The notes: a model not told the origin generated them from the letters alone. A DNA stretch of 6,160 nt from Thermoleophilaceae bacterium (GCA_013812005.1 JACCUE010000202.1:1-6160); one strand, 5' to 3'. Counted from the first letter of the stretch, positions 1 to 6,160 are shown. Numbers and translations: made by a program.

Positions 1-355
1 GGCGGCGCGCGAGCTTCAGCGCGCACTCGATCGCCTCGGCGCCCGAGTTGCACAGAAACACCTTGCCGCCGAGCGATAGCTCGGACAGCCGGGCGGCGAG
101 CCTGATCGAGGGCTCCGTGTAGAAGAGATTGCCGACGTGCATCAGCCGAGCGACCTGATCGGTCACGGCCCCGACGAGCGCCGGATGGCAGTGCCCGATC
201 GCCACCACGGAGATGCCCGCCAGGAAGTCGAGGTACTCGTTGCCCTCGGCGTCCCACAGGCGACAGCCCTCGCCGCGCACGAACTCGACGGGGTTGCGCA
301 TGTAGGTGCCCATCACCGAGCGACCCTCCAGCGCCTGCAGATCCGCGAGGGTCAT
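1..355 (-). CDS. argD: Acetylornithine aminotransferase, N-terminal part (partial, 3' end outside window)
   Basis: Pyridoxal-phosphate enzyme (class III aminotransferase) that converts N-acetylglutamate semialdehyde to N-acetylornithine using glutamate as amino donor. Translation from the ATG at 355 is open to the window edge and gives 118 residues, roughly the first third of the protein. Seen: NPVEFVRGEGCRLWDAEG (21-38), EYLDFLAGISV (40-50), IGHCHPALV (53-61), an MHVGNLFYTEP stretch (72-82) matching the family's H-xx-N-x(Y/F) segment, and NSGAEAIECALKLARR (103-118), the loop that binds the cofactor phosphate. The PLP lysine lies beyond the window. The close match to ArgD together with the gene order supports argD over ornithine or other class III transaminases, though the fragment alone cannot separate acetylornithine from succinylornithine or LysW-type relatives. 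The start overlaps the argB stop in ATGA. No ribosome-binding site is visible, and an internal Met15 is a less likely start. Confidence 0.95.
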   Translation of the reverse strand, partial: MTLADLQALEGRSVMGTYMRNPVEFVRGEGCRLWDAEGNEYLDFLAGISVVAIGHCHPALVGAVTDQVARLMHVGNLFYTEPSIRLAARLSELSLGGKVFLCNSGAEAIECALKLARR

Positions 356-1194
356 GGCCACAGCTTGGTGCCGCTGCCCTGATCGGTGAACAGCTCGAGC
401 AGTAGCGAGTGCGGCCTGCGCCCGTCGACGATGTACGCGTTGCGCACCCCGCCGCCGAGCGACTGCACGCAAGCCTCCAGCTTGGGCCGCATCCCGCCGC
501 CAACCTCGGGCAGCGCCCGCTGCACCTCCTCCGCGGTGCCCTGGCGGATCAGTGAGCCTGGATCGCCCGGGTCCGCCAGCCAGCCCTCGACATCGGTGAG
601 GAAGATCACCTTGTAGGCCCGCAGCGCGGCGGCAACCGCGGCGGCGGCCGTGTCGGCGTTCACGTTGTAGGAATTGCCCTCGCGGTCCGCGCCCACCGAT
701 GCCACCACGGGGATGTAGTCCTGGGCGATGTGGTTGAGCACGTCCACGTCGACGCGCTCGATCTCGCCGACGAAGCCGATGTCGCGGGCATCGGCGCCGA
801 GCTGCTTCTTGACGGTGAAGAGCATTCCGTCGTCGCCGCACAGGCCCACCGCGGGCTGGCCGTGGCGGCCCAGGCGCAGCACGATGTCCTTGTTCTGCTT
901 GCCCACCAGCACCATCTTCGCCACCTCGACGGTGGCCTGGTCGGACACGCGCAGGCCGTCGACGAACTCCACCTTCATGCCAAGGCGCTCCATGTAGCGG
1001 GTGATGTCAGGCCCCCCGCCGTGAACCACCACCGGGTTCATGCCCACGTACTTGAGCAGCACCACGTCGCGGGCGAACTCCTCCCGCAGGGAGTCGTCGG
1101 TCATGGCGGCGCCGCCGTACTTGATCACCACCGTCTTGCCGTGGAAGTCCCGGATGTAGGGCAGGGCCTCGAGAAGGGTGCCGACGTCTCTCAT
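352..1194 (-). CDS. argB: N-acetylglutamate kinase, probably the arginine-feedback-sensitive type (280 aa)
   Basis: Phosphorylates N-acetylglutamate with ATP in the cytoplasm, the committed step before ArgC. It is an amino-acid-kinase fold protein. Seen: VIKYGGAAM with the phosphate-binding K25; the glycine loop VVHGGGPD (56-63); DGLRVSD with substrate-binding R82; GKQNKDIV (98-105); SYNVNADTAA (175-184) with N179 and D181; LTDVEG (199-204); GGGMRPKLEA with K238; and DGRRPHSLLLELFT (257-270) followed by GSGT. The N-terminal segment LLEALPYIRDFHGK (7-20) resembles the extra N-terminal helix that joins dimers into the hexameric, arginine-inhibited kinases of Thermotoga and Pseudomonas. The short Escherichia coli-type enzyme lacks it. 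Feedback inhibition by arginine is therefore inferred, as is usual in the ArgJ cyclic pathway. The start is the ATG sharing ATGA with the argJ stop. No convincing ribosome-binding site precedes it, so translation is probably coupled. The stop in turn overlaps the argD start. Confidence 0.98.
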   Translation of the reverse strand: MRDVGTLLEALPYIRDFHGKTVVIKYGGAAMTDDSLREEFARDVVLLKYVGMNPVVVHGGGPDITRYMERLGMKVEFVDGLRVSDQATVEVAKMVLVGKQNKDIVLRLGRHGQPAVGLCGDDGMLFTVKKQLGADARDIGFVGEIERVDVDVLNHIAQDYIPVVASVGADREGNSYNVNADTAAAAVAAALRAYKVIFLTDVEGWLADPGDPGSLIRQGTAEEVQRALPEVGGGMRPKLEACVQSLGGGVRNAYIVDGRRPHSLLLELFTDQGSGTKLWP

Positions 1195-2432
1195 GACGTG
1201 TACTTCGCGTTGAAGGACACGTAGGCCTCCGACAGGTCGCTGAAGAACACCTCCGCCTCGCCGCCCTCGCCCGGGAGCGTGAGCGCGAAGTCCACCTCGG
1301 CCCCGCTCACCGCCGCCTCGAGGTCGCGCTGCTCCGACTCGTCGAGGTCCACGGCGTCCCCGGCGGACACCACCTGGCGCCCCTCGATCTCGAGGTCGAC
1401 CACGAAGTGGCTGCCGAGCGGCATCGCAGCCCCGGTCGCCTGCAGGATGCGCCCGAAGTTGGGATCGCCTCCGTGCAGGGCTGTCTTCACCAGCGGCGAG
1501 TCGGCCACCGCGCGCGCCACCGGCTCAACGGTCTCCATGGCGCCGCGCACCACGATCCTGCCCACGCGCTCGCAGCCCTCGCCGTCGGCCACCATGTCCA
1601 CCGCCAGCTGGCGCAGCAGCGCGTCCAGCGCCTCGCCAAGGCGCAGCTCGTCCTCGGACTGAGGCTCGACGGTTACGCCTGAGCGACCGCCGGCGAACAC
1701 GAAGACGGTGTCGCTCGTGGACAGCTGGCCGTCGACCGAGATCCGGTCGAACGAGCGCTTGACGCACACTCCGGCGAGCAGATCGAGGGTGTCTGCGTCC
1801 ACGCGGGCGTCGGTCTGCACGAAGCAGAACATCGTGGCGAAATGCGGCGAGATCATGCCCGCACCCTTGGCCTGCGCTGCCAGGCGCACGCGCCCCGAGG
1901 AGAGCTCGACGTCGAGGCAGGCGCGCTTGGGAGCGCTGTCGCTGGTGAGGATCGCCTCCGAGAAGCCACCGGCGCCCTCACTCAGCTCGCCCGCTGCCGC
2001 GTCGATACCGGCCAGCGCGGTGTCGCGCGGCAGCTCCTGCCCGATGATGCCCGTCGAGGCCACCCCCACCTGGACGGGCTCGAAGCCCAGCCGCTCGGCC
2101 GCCCGGGCCTGCATGGCGGTCGCGGTGTCGAGGCCCCGTTGGCCGTCACCCACGTTCGAGCCGCCCGAGTTGGCCACCACGGCCCGCAGGCCCTGGAGGT
2201 CGGCTTGGCGGGAGACCATCACCGGGGCGCCCACGCGGGCGTTGGTCGTGAACCGGGCCGCGGAGGTGGTGTCCGGCTCGTCGGAGACCAGCAGCCCGAG
2301 ATCGAGGCCCTTGGGCTTGATGCCGGCGGCCACGGCCGCGGCCCGGAAGCCCAGCGGCAGGGCGCCCGGGTCGCCCTCGGAAACGTGTTCGGGGCGCTCG
2401 ATCCAGCGCGACCGGAAGAAGCCCTCGCTCAT
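1191..2432 (-). CDS. argJ: Glutamate N-acetyltransferase / ornithine acetyltransferase (413 aa)
   Basis: Transfers the acetyl group from N-acetylornithine to glutamate, giving ornithine and regenerating N-acetylglutamate; bifunctional members also make N-acetylglutamate from acetyl-CoA. The family is an N-terminal nucleophile fold that self-cleaves into alpha and beta chains. Seen: FTTNARVGAPV near the N-terminus; an oxyanion-hole-type motif STGIIG (T127-G128); the self-cleavage motif KGAGMISPHFATMF (189-202), placing the cut before the nucleophile T200; VDGQLSTSDT (233-242); KTALHGGDPNFGRI (316-329); and a C-terminal N408 with a terminal serine, as in the active site of characterised members. 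Full family length. The ATG overlaps the argC stop (ATGA), with a good ribosome-binding site GAGGG six bases upstream. Two usually well-kept motifs deviate: NSGGSNVGDG where NSGNANACTG is usual, and GQLSTSD where GDTSTND is usual. The core catalytic residues are present, so I expect an active enzyme. Whether it is mono- or bifunctional cannot be read from the sequence. Confidence 0.97.
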   Translation of the reverse strand: MSEGFFRSRWIERPEHVSEGDPGALPLGFRAAAVAAGIKPKGLDLGLLVSDEPDTTSAARFTTNARVGAPVMVSRQADLQGLRAVVANSGGSNVGDGQRGLDTATAMQARAAERLGFEPVQVGVASTGIIGQELPRDTALAGIDAAAGELSEGAGGFSEAILTSDSAPKRACLDVELSSGRVRLAAQAKGAGMISPHFATMFCFVQTDARVDADTLDLLAGVCVKRSFDRISVDGQLSTSDTVFVFAGGRSGVTVEPQSEDELRLGEALDALLRQLAVDMVADGEGCERVGRIVVRGAMETVEPVARAVADSPLVKTALHGGDPNFGRILQATGAAMPLGSHFVVDLEIEGRQVVSAGDAVDLDESEQRDLEAAVSGAEVDFALTLPGEGGEAEVFFSDLSEAYVSFNAKYTS

Positions 2433-3412
2433 TGCAGGCCCTCGGTCTCGGGCAGTCCGAGCATCAGGTTGAGATCCTGCACCGCCTGGCCGGCGGCGCC
2501 CTTCCAGAGGTTGTCGATCGCCGCGAAGACGAGCACGCGGTCGCCGGTGGTGGTCACGTAGACCCGGCAGCGGTTGGTCTCACGCACGTCGGCGGTGCGC
2601 GGAGGCGCGTCGATCAGGTCGACGAACGGCTCGCCCGCGTAGGCGCGCTCGAAGAGGGCACGGGCCTCTTCGGTCGACAGCCGCGGCTCCGTGGTCACGT
2701 AACAGCTGGCCAGCAGTCCCTGGTCCATCGGGACCAGGTGCGGGACGAAGGTGATCCGCACCCCGTCCGCCAGCTCCTGCTCCAGCTCGGCGCTGTGGCG
2801 GTGGCCTTCGGTCTTGTAGGGATTCACGTTCTCGGTGGCCGACACGTAGTGCGTCTCGGTCGTGGCCTCCCTGCCCGCCCCGGACACCCCGGTCTTGATG
2901 TCGACCACCACGTCGCGCGCCAGGTCGCTCAACGGGAGCAGAGCCAGCAGAGCGGCGGTGGAGTTGCAGCCGGGCCCGGCCACCAGGTCCGCTCCACGGA
3001 TCTCGTCCCTGTGCGCCTCCGGCAGGCCGTAGACCGCCTCGGCGATCAACTCCGGCGCCTCGTGGGGCTGATACCAGCGCTCGTAGCGCTCGCGGTCGAG
3101 GCGAAAGTCCGCCGACAGGTCGACAACCTTCAGGCCGCGCTCGCGCAGGGCCCGCACGGCCGGGGCCGCGGCCTTGTGCGGGTAGGCCACGAGCGCGGCC
3201 CGGGCCTTCTCGGCGATCCGGTCGGGGTCGAGCTCCTCCATCGTCAGGGGCACGCCGTGGCGCGGATACAGTGCGTCGTGGCGGCGCCCGGCATCTGAGC
3301 GCGCCGTCACGGCCGTCAGCTCGAGCGATGGGTGCGCGTGCGCGAGCCTCGCGCACAGGGCGCCGCCGAATCCGGCCGCGCCGATCACCGCCACGGGCGT
3401 GCGCTCAGCCAC
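2429..3412 (-). CDS. argC: N-acetyl-gamma-glutamyl-phosphate reductase (327 aa from a GTG start)
   Basis: Cytoplasmic enzyme of arginine synthesis that reduces N-acetylglutamyl phosphate to N-acetylglutamate semialdehyde with NADPH. Numbering is from the GTG at 3412. Seen: an N-terminal Rossmann loop GAAGFGG (11-17); VVDLSADFRL (96-105); the catalytic cysteine C149 in GPGCNST; DIKTGVSGAGR (171-181); HRHSAE (204-209), the site of the catalytic histidine and a glutamate in characterised relatives; FVPHLVPMDQG (222-232); and DNLWKGAAGQAVQDLN near the C-terminus. The length is close to that of short-form bacterial ArgC. The frame also has an ATG at 3454 (341 aa). I prefer the GTG because it puts the Rossmann motif at the usual distance from the N-terminus, has a G-run at 3425-3420 with a 7-base spacer, and overlaps pheT by 8 bases instead of 50. 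The arginine common in the PHLxPMxRG motif is Gln here. Its stop overlaps the argJ start in ATGA. Confidence 0.96.
   Translation of the reverse strand: MAERTPVAVIGAAGFGGALCARLAHAHPSLELTAVTARSDAGRRHDALYPRHGVPLTMEELDPDRIAEKARAALVAYPHKAAAPAVRALRERGLKVVDLSADFRLDRERYERWYQPHEAPELIAEAVYGLPEAHRDEIRGADLVAGPGCNSTAALLALLPLSDLARDVVVDIKTGVSGAGREATTETHYVSATENVNPYKTEGHRHSAELEQELADGVRITFVPHLVPMDQGLLASCYVTTEPRLSTEEARALFERAYAGEPFVDLIDAPPRTADVRETNRCRVYVTTTGDRVLVFAAIDNLWKGAAGQAVQDLNLMLGLPETEGLQ
2439..2443 (-). promoter_or_regulatory. Ribosome-binding site for argJ (GAGGG)
   Basis: GAGGG on the minus strand sits six bases upstream of the argJ ATG, within the last codons of argC (ending E-G-L-Q). It is the best Shine-Dalgarno match at any junction in the window. 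It suggests argJ can recruit ribosomes as well as rely on coupling from argC. Confidence 0.65.
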
Positions 3413-5834
3413 GCAGCCGCCCCCCGATGCTTCCCAGCGCGGACTCGATCGCATTGCGGCGGGCCGCCACCTCTTCGTCGGTCAGGGTGCGGTCGGGGGC
3501 GCGGAACTCGAGCCGGATGGCCAGCGACCGATTCCCCTCCCCCACCTGCTCGCCCGCGTAGACGTCGAACACCCGGGCGGAGGCCAGCAGCTCTCCCCCC
3601 GCTTCGCGCACGAGGCCGAGGACATCGGCGGCCGCCACCGCCTCAGGAGCCACCACCGCGATGTCCTGCAGCACGGCGGGCCGGCTGGCGAGGTCGCGGT
3701 AAGCCGCGGGTCCCGGTGCCTCATCGGAGAGGGCGTCGAAGTCCACCTCGAAGGCAGCGGCGCCCTCGAGATCCCACGCGCCGGCCACCAGCGGGTGCAG
3801 CTCTCCGATCCAGCCGATCTCGCCACCGCCGGGCGCCAGCACCATCGCCGAGCGGCCGGGGTGCAGGAACGGCTGCGAGCCGGGCTCGGCCGCGAGCTCC
3901 AAGCCGGCGGCGGCGCCAAGCGCCTCCACCAGGCCCTTGGCCGCGTAGAAGTCGGCCGGGCGGGCCGGGCTGCGCCACCCGGCGGGCGCGGCGAGGCTGA
4001 GCAGCGCCGCGATGTGGTGGCGCTCGGCGGCGGGCGCAAGGCCACGCGGACTGCCTTCGGGAGCGTCGAGCGGGCCGTCGGGCGCGTACACGTGCGCGGA
4101 CTCGAACAGGCCGGCACCCCCCGCTCCGCGTGCGCTGTTACGTGCCGCCGCGTCGAGCAGCCCGGGCAGCAGCAGCGGGCGCATCACGCCGGCATCCTCG
4201 CTCAGCGGGTTGGCGAGCGCGAGCGGCGGCGCTTCGGCGAGCCGCAGCCTCGCGAGGGCCTCCGGCGACGTGAAGCTCCACGCCACCACCTCGTGCAGCC
4301 CGCGGTCGCGCAGCGTGTCTTCTAACCGGCGCCTGAGACGCTGCCTGGGTGTGAGCCGCCCGACCGCGCGCTCACGGGCAGGCAGGGTGATCGGCAGCTT
4401 CTCGAGGCCGTGGATGCGGGCAATCTCCTCGATCAGGTCGGCTTCCCGCTGAGCGTCGGCGTCGCGCCAGTAGGGCACGGCCACGTCGAAGGCATCACCG
4501 GAAGACCGCACCCCGAAGCCCAGCGCCTCCAGGATCCGCTTGACGTCCCTCTGCGGGATCCGCGCACCCAGCAGCCGCTCGATGCGGTTCAGCCGCAGCG
4601 TCACGACCCGCGGCGCGAGCGGCTCGGGGTAGACGTCGATCGTGCCGGGCGCCATCCGTGCCCCACACAGGTCCACCATCAGCTTGGCGGCCAGGCGCTG
4701 GGCCGCGGCGGCCAGATCGGGGTGCAGCTGCTTCTCGAAACGCGCGGATGCCTCCGTGCGCAGCCCGAGCGCCTTGGACGTGCGCAGGATGTTCGGCCCG
4801 GACCAGGTGGCGGCCTCCATCAGGACCCGCGAGGTCTGCTCGGATACCTCCGAGATCTGTCCGCCCATGACGCCGGCGACACCCGAGGGCCCCTGCGCGT
4901 CGCACACCAGTGCCACGTCGGGCGTGAACTCGCGCTCGACATCGTCGAGGGTGACCATCCTCTCGCCCTCCTCGGCGCGGCGCACCACGATCTGAGAGCC
5001 GCGCACCTCGTCGAGGTCGAAGGCGTGCAGCGGTTGGCCCGTGCAGAGCATCACGTAGTTGGTGATGTCCACCACGTTGGAGATCGGCCGCTGCCCCGCC
5101 GCCGTGAGGCGCTGCTTGAGCCACTGGGGTGACGGGCCCATCTGCACGCCCTCGAACACACGCGCGGTGAAGCGCAGGCAGATGTCCGGGTCGGCGATCT
5201 CCACGCGCACGGCAGGGTCGACGGCGCCGGCCCCGGCCGGCTCGGCGTCGGTGGCCGTGGGGTCCTGCGCAAGTTCGGCGCCCGTGGCCGCATGCACCTC
5301 CCGCGCCACGCCGTAGACCGACAGGCAGTCGGGCCGGTTGGGGGTGATCTCGAGCTCGAGCACCTCGTCGGCGATCGGCAGGGCGTCGCTGAGCGGGGCC
5401 CCGGCCGGCAGCTCTTCGTCCAGCACCATGATCCCGTCGTGGTCGCCGCCGATGCCCACCTCGTCCTCGGCCAGGATCATCCCGCTCGAGCGCACTCCCC
5501 GCAGCTCGGCTTCGCCCAGCTCCGTGCCGTCGGGCATCACGGCGCCCGGCAGCGCCACCGCCACCGTCTGACCCGTGGCCACGTTGGGCGCCCCGCACAC
5601 GATGGTGCGCGGCCGGCCCGACCCGTCGTCGACCTGGCACACGCTCAGGCGGTCCGCGTCGGGGTGCTGCTCGGCGCTCAGCACCTTGGCGATGATGAAG
5701 TAGCCGGCCGAGCCCACACCGACGTGCTCGATCCGCTCGACCTCGGTGCCGGTCATGTCGAGGCGCTCGGCCAGCTCCGCGGCCGGCAGTCCCGGATCGC
5801 AGTAAGAGCGCAGCCATGTCAGCGGCACCCTCAT
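3405..5834 (-). CDS. pheT: Phenylalanine--tRNA ligase beta subunit (complete, 809 aa)
   Basis: Beta chain of phenylalanyl-tRNA synthetase; it binds tRNA, stabilises the alpha subunit and edits mischarged Tyr-tRNA-Phe. At 809 aa it has the usual full bacterial length. Domains in order: N-terminal MRVPLTWLRSY, matching the usual PheT start; an EMAP/OB-type tRNA-binding domain (about 43-152, with HPDADRLSVCQV); the ITPNRPDCLSVYGVAREV stretch (163-180); the B3/B4 editing domain (about 215-390, with GQPLHAFD and GVAGVMGG); B5 (about 405-480, ending DLIEEIARIHG); a catalytically silent synthetase-like fold; and a C-terminal ferredoxin-like anticodon-binding domain (about 714-809, with FDVYAGEQVGEGNRSLA and RTLTDEEV). 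From recalled family alignment, editing-pocket residues appear kept as H270, A320, E340 and T360. The open frame extends to 6101, but that part lies inside pheS in another frame. The ATG at 5834 fits the homologues and overlaps the pheS stop. A weak GGAG lies at 5849-5846, 11 bases upstream. The 3' end overlaps argC. Confidence 0.98.
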   Translation of the reverse strand: MRVPLTWLRSYCDPGLPAAELAERLDMTGTEVERIEHVGVGSAGYFIIAKVLSAEQHPDADRLSVCQVDDGSGRPRTIVCGAPNVATGQTVAVALPGAVMPDGTELGEAELRGVRSSGMILAEDEVGIGGDHDGIMVLDEELPAGAPLSDALPIADEVLELEITPNRPDCLSVYGVAREVHAATGAELAQDPTATDAEPAGAGAVDPAVRVEIADPDICLRFTARVFEGVQMGPSPQWLKQRLTAAGQRPISNVVDITNYVMLCTGQPLHAFDLDEVRGSQIVVRRAEEGERMVTLDDVEREFTPDVALVCDAQGPSGVAGVMGGQISEVSEQTSRVLMEAATWSGPNILRTSKALGLRTEASARFEKQLHPDLAAAAQRLAAKLMVDLCGARMAPGTIDVYPEPLAPRVVTLRLNRIERLLGARIPQRDVKRILEALGFGVRSSGDAFDVAVPYWRDADAQREADLIEEIARIHGLEKLPITLPARERAVGRLTPRQRLRRRLEDTLRDRGLHEVVAWSFTSPEALARLRLAEAPPLALANPLSEDAGVMRPLLLPGLLDAAARNSARGAGGAGLFESAHVYAPDGPLDAPEGSPRGLAPAAERHHIAALLSLAAPAGWRSPARPADFYAAKGLVEALGAAAGLELAAEPGSQPFLHPGRSAMVLAPGGGEIGWIGELHPLVAGAWDLEGAAAFEVDFDALSDEAPGPAAYRDLASRPAVLQDIAVVAPEAVAAADVLGLVREAGGELLASARVFDVYAGEQVGEGNRSLAIRLEFRAPDRTLTDEEVAARRNAIESALGSIGGRLRG
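3420..3425 (-). promoter_or_regulatory. Ribosome-binding site for argC (G-run)
   Basis: A run of six G on the minus strand lies inside the last codons of pheT, seven bases upstream of the GTG at 3412. Its position supports that GTG as the argC start over the ATG at 3454. It is only an approximate match to the anti-Shine-Dalgarno sequence, so this is a moderate inference. Confidence 0.5.
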
Positions 5835-6160
5835 AGCCCGAACTGCTCCAAGAAGCGTACGTCGTTCTCGAAGAACAGGCGCAGATCGGGCACGCCGTGG
5901 CGGAGCATGGCGATCCGCTCGATCCCCATGCCGAACGCGAAGCCCTGCACCCGCTCGGCGTCGTAGCCGTTGTGGGCCACGAAGCCCAGGACGTCGGGGT
6001 CGACCATGCCCGAGCCGAGGATCTCGATCCAGCCCGACCCCTTGCACAGGTTGCAGCGCACACCGTGATCCAGGGTGCCCGTGCCGTTGCACGCGAAGCA
6101 CGAGACGTCGACCTCCACGCTCGGCTCGGTGAACGGGAAGTAGTGGGGCCGCAATCTGAT
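5831..6160 (-). CDS. pheS: Phenylalanine--tRNA ligase alpha subunit, C-terminal part (partial, 5' end outside window)
   Basis: Catalytic chain of phenylalanyl-tRNA synthetase, which in bacteria works as a cytoplasmic (alpha-beta)2 tetramer and attaches phenylalanine to tRNA-Phe. The frame is open to the window edge, and 109 residues plus the TGA stop are visible. Seen directly: RPHYFPFTEPS, the family's conserved motif 2 region, just inside the edge; a four-cysteine cluster at visible residues 21, 24, 36 and 39 arranged as two CxxCxGxG units; WIEILGSGMVDPDVL; and class II synthetase motif 3, GFAFGMGIERIAML, with its arginine. The ending NDVRFLEQFGL is typical of the family, so the C-terminus looks complete. 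A TTG codon at 6154-6152 could be misread as a start, but the frame continues upstream with conserved residues (IRLRPHYF), so it is internal. The stop codon overlaps the pheT start in ATGA (5834-5831), which suggests coupled translation of the two subunits. Confidence 0.98.
   Translation of the reverse strand: MRLRPHYFPFTEPSVEVDVSCFACNGTGTLDHGVRCNLCKGSGWIEILGSGMVDPDVLGFVAHNGYDAERVQGFAFGMGIERIAMLRHGVPDLRLFFENDVRFLEQFGL
5846..5849 (-). promoter_or_regulatory. Weak ribosome-binding site for pheT (GGAG)
   Basis: GGAG on the minus strand lies 11 bases upstream of the pheT ATG, inside the end of pheS (codons for LEQF). The spacing is longer than ideal, so the ATGA overlap with pheS may matter more for initiation. 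Confidence 0.35.

Larger units (their letters stand above)
1..6160 (-). other. Single overlapping gene cluster pheS-pheT-argC-argJ-argB-argD
   Basis: All six genes lie on one strand and each start codon overlaps the previous stop. The overlaps are ATGA at 5834-5831 (pheS/pheT), GTGGCTGA at 3412-3405 (pheT/argC), ATGA at 2432-2429 (argC/argJ), ATGA at 1194-1191 (argJ/argB) and ATGA at 355-352 (argB/argD). No terminator hairpin or untranslated spacer separates the tRNA-synthetase part from the arginine part. This supports one polycistronic transcript with translational coupling. A promoter hidden inside pheT that serves the arg genes cannot be excluded from sequence alone. The promoter and any ArgR operator of the whole unit must lie upstream of the window. 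Confidence 0.8.

Noticed and set aside
2432..3298. Long plus-strand open frame (288 aa) antisense to argC
   Set aside because: The opposite strand encodes a complete ArgC with all motifs. The plus-strand translation is rich in His, Gly, Arg and Val with no recognisable domain, as expected for an antisense shadow in high-GC DNA.
3420..3425. Possible slippage site (six G) giving a PheT-ArgC fusion by +1 shift
   Set aside because: The run sits just before the pheT stop and argC is in the +1 frame, but there is no stimulatory structure I can see. A G-run serving as the argC ribosome-binding site explains it more simply.
3399..4325. Plus-strand open frame (308 aa) antisense to the 3' half of pheT
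   Set aside because: It is Arg/Gly/Ala/His-rich low-complexity translation with no domain, lying fully under a well-supported PheT frame that includes the anticodon-binding domain.
4495..6063. Minus-strand open frame of 522 aa in another frame across pheS/pheT
   Set aside because: It is composed almost wholly of Arg, Gly, Ala and Pro with no motif. The overlapping PheS and PheT frames are conserved throughout, so this is a frame shadow.
5835..6101. N-terminal extension of pheT to an ATG at 6101 (898 aa)
   Set aside because: The extra 89 residues are an out-of-frame reading of the conserved PheS C-terminus. PheT homologues begin with the MRVPLTWL-type sequence at 5834.
1..6160. Terminators, tRNA genes, CRISPR repeats, insertion sequences or phage-like genes
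   Set aside because: The window is filled end to end by six conserved genes. I saw no terminator-like hairpin with a T-run, repeat array, transposase or tRNA-like sequence on either strand.

Overview
The window is a dense, very GC-rich piece of bacterial chromosome. Every gene is on the minus strand, so transcription runs from position 6160 towards position 1. The strong GC bias, the GTG start of argC and the gene order pheS-pheT-argC-argJ-argB-argD all point to an actinobacterium. The ArgJ and ArgC sequences are somewhat unlike those of mycobacteria and streptomycetes. A deep-branching actinobacterial class such as Thermoleophilia (Solirubrobacterales and relatives) is my tentative guess, not a demonstrated assignment.

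Layout in the direction of transcription: the 3' end of pheS (phenylalanyl-tRNA synthetase alpha chain, 6160-5831, cut by the window edge); complete pheT (beta chain, 5834-3405); argC (N-acetyl-gamma-glutamyl-phosphate reductase, 3412-2429); argJ (glutamate N-acetyltransferase/ornithine acetyltransferase, 2432-1191); argB (N-acetylglutamate kinase, 1194-352); and the 5' third of argD (acetylornithine aminotransferase, 355-1, cut by the window edge). There is no intergenic DNA. Four of the five junctions are four-base ATGA stop/start overlaps. The fifth (pheT/argC) is most likely an eight-base overlap, GTGGCTGA. I see no promoter, terminator, RNA gene, repeat, mobile element or CRISPR array.

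The four arg genes make up the cyclic ornithine branch of arginine synthesis. ArgB phosphorylates N-acetylglutamate, ArgC reduces the acyl phosphate to the semialdehyde, ArgD transaminates it to N-acetylornithine, and ArgJ moves the acetyl group back onto glutamate while releasing ornithine. PheS and PheT form the (alpha-beta)2 enzyme that charges tRNA-Phe. There is no direct metabolic link between the two modules; their adjacency is known in other actinobacteria.

This is a housekeeping region and I found no undescribed system. The points worth a second look are the end-to-end overlapping operon, substitutions in normally conserved ArgJ and ArgC motifs, a four-cysteine cluster in PheS, and the argC start site.
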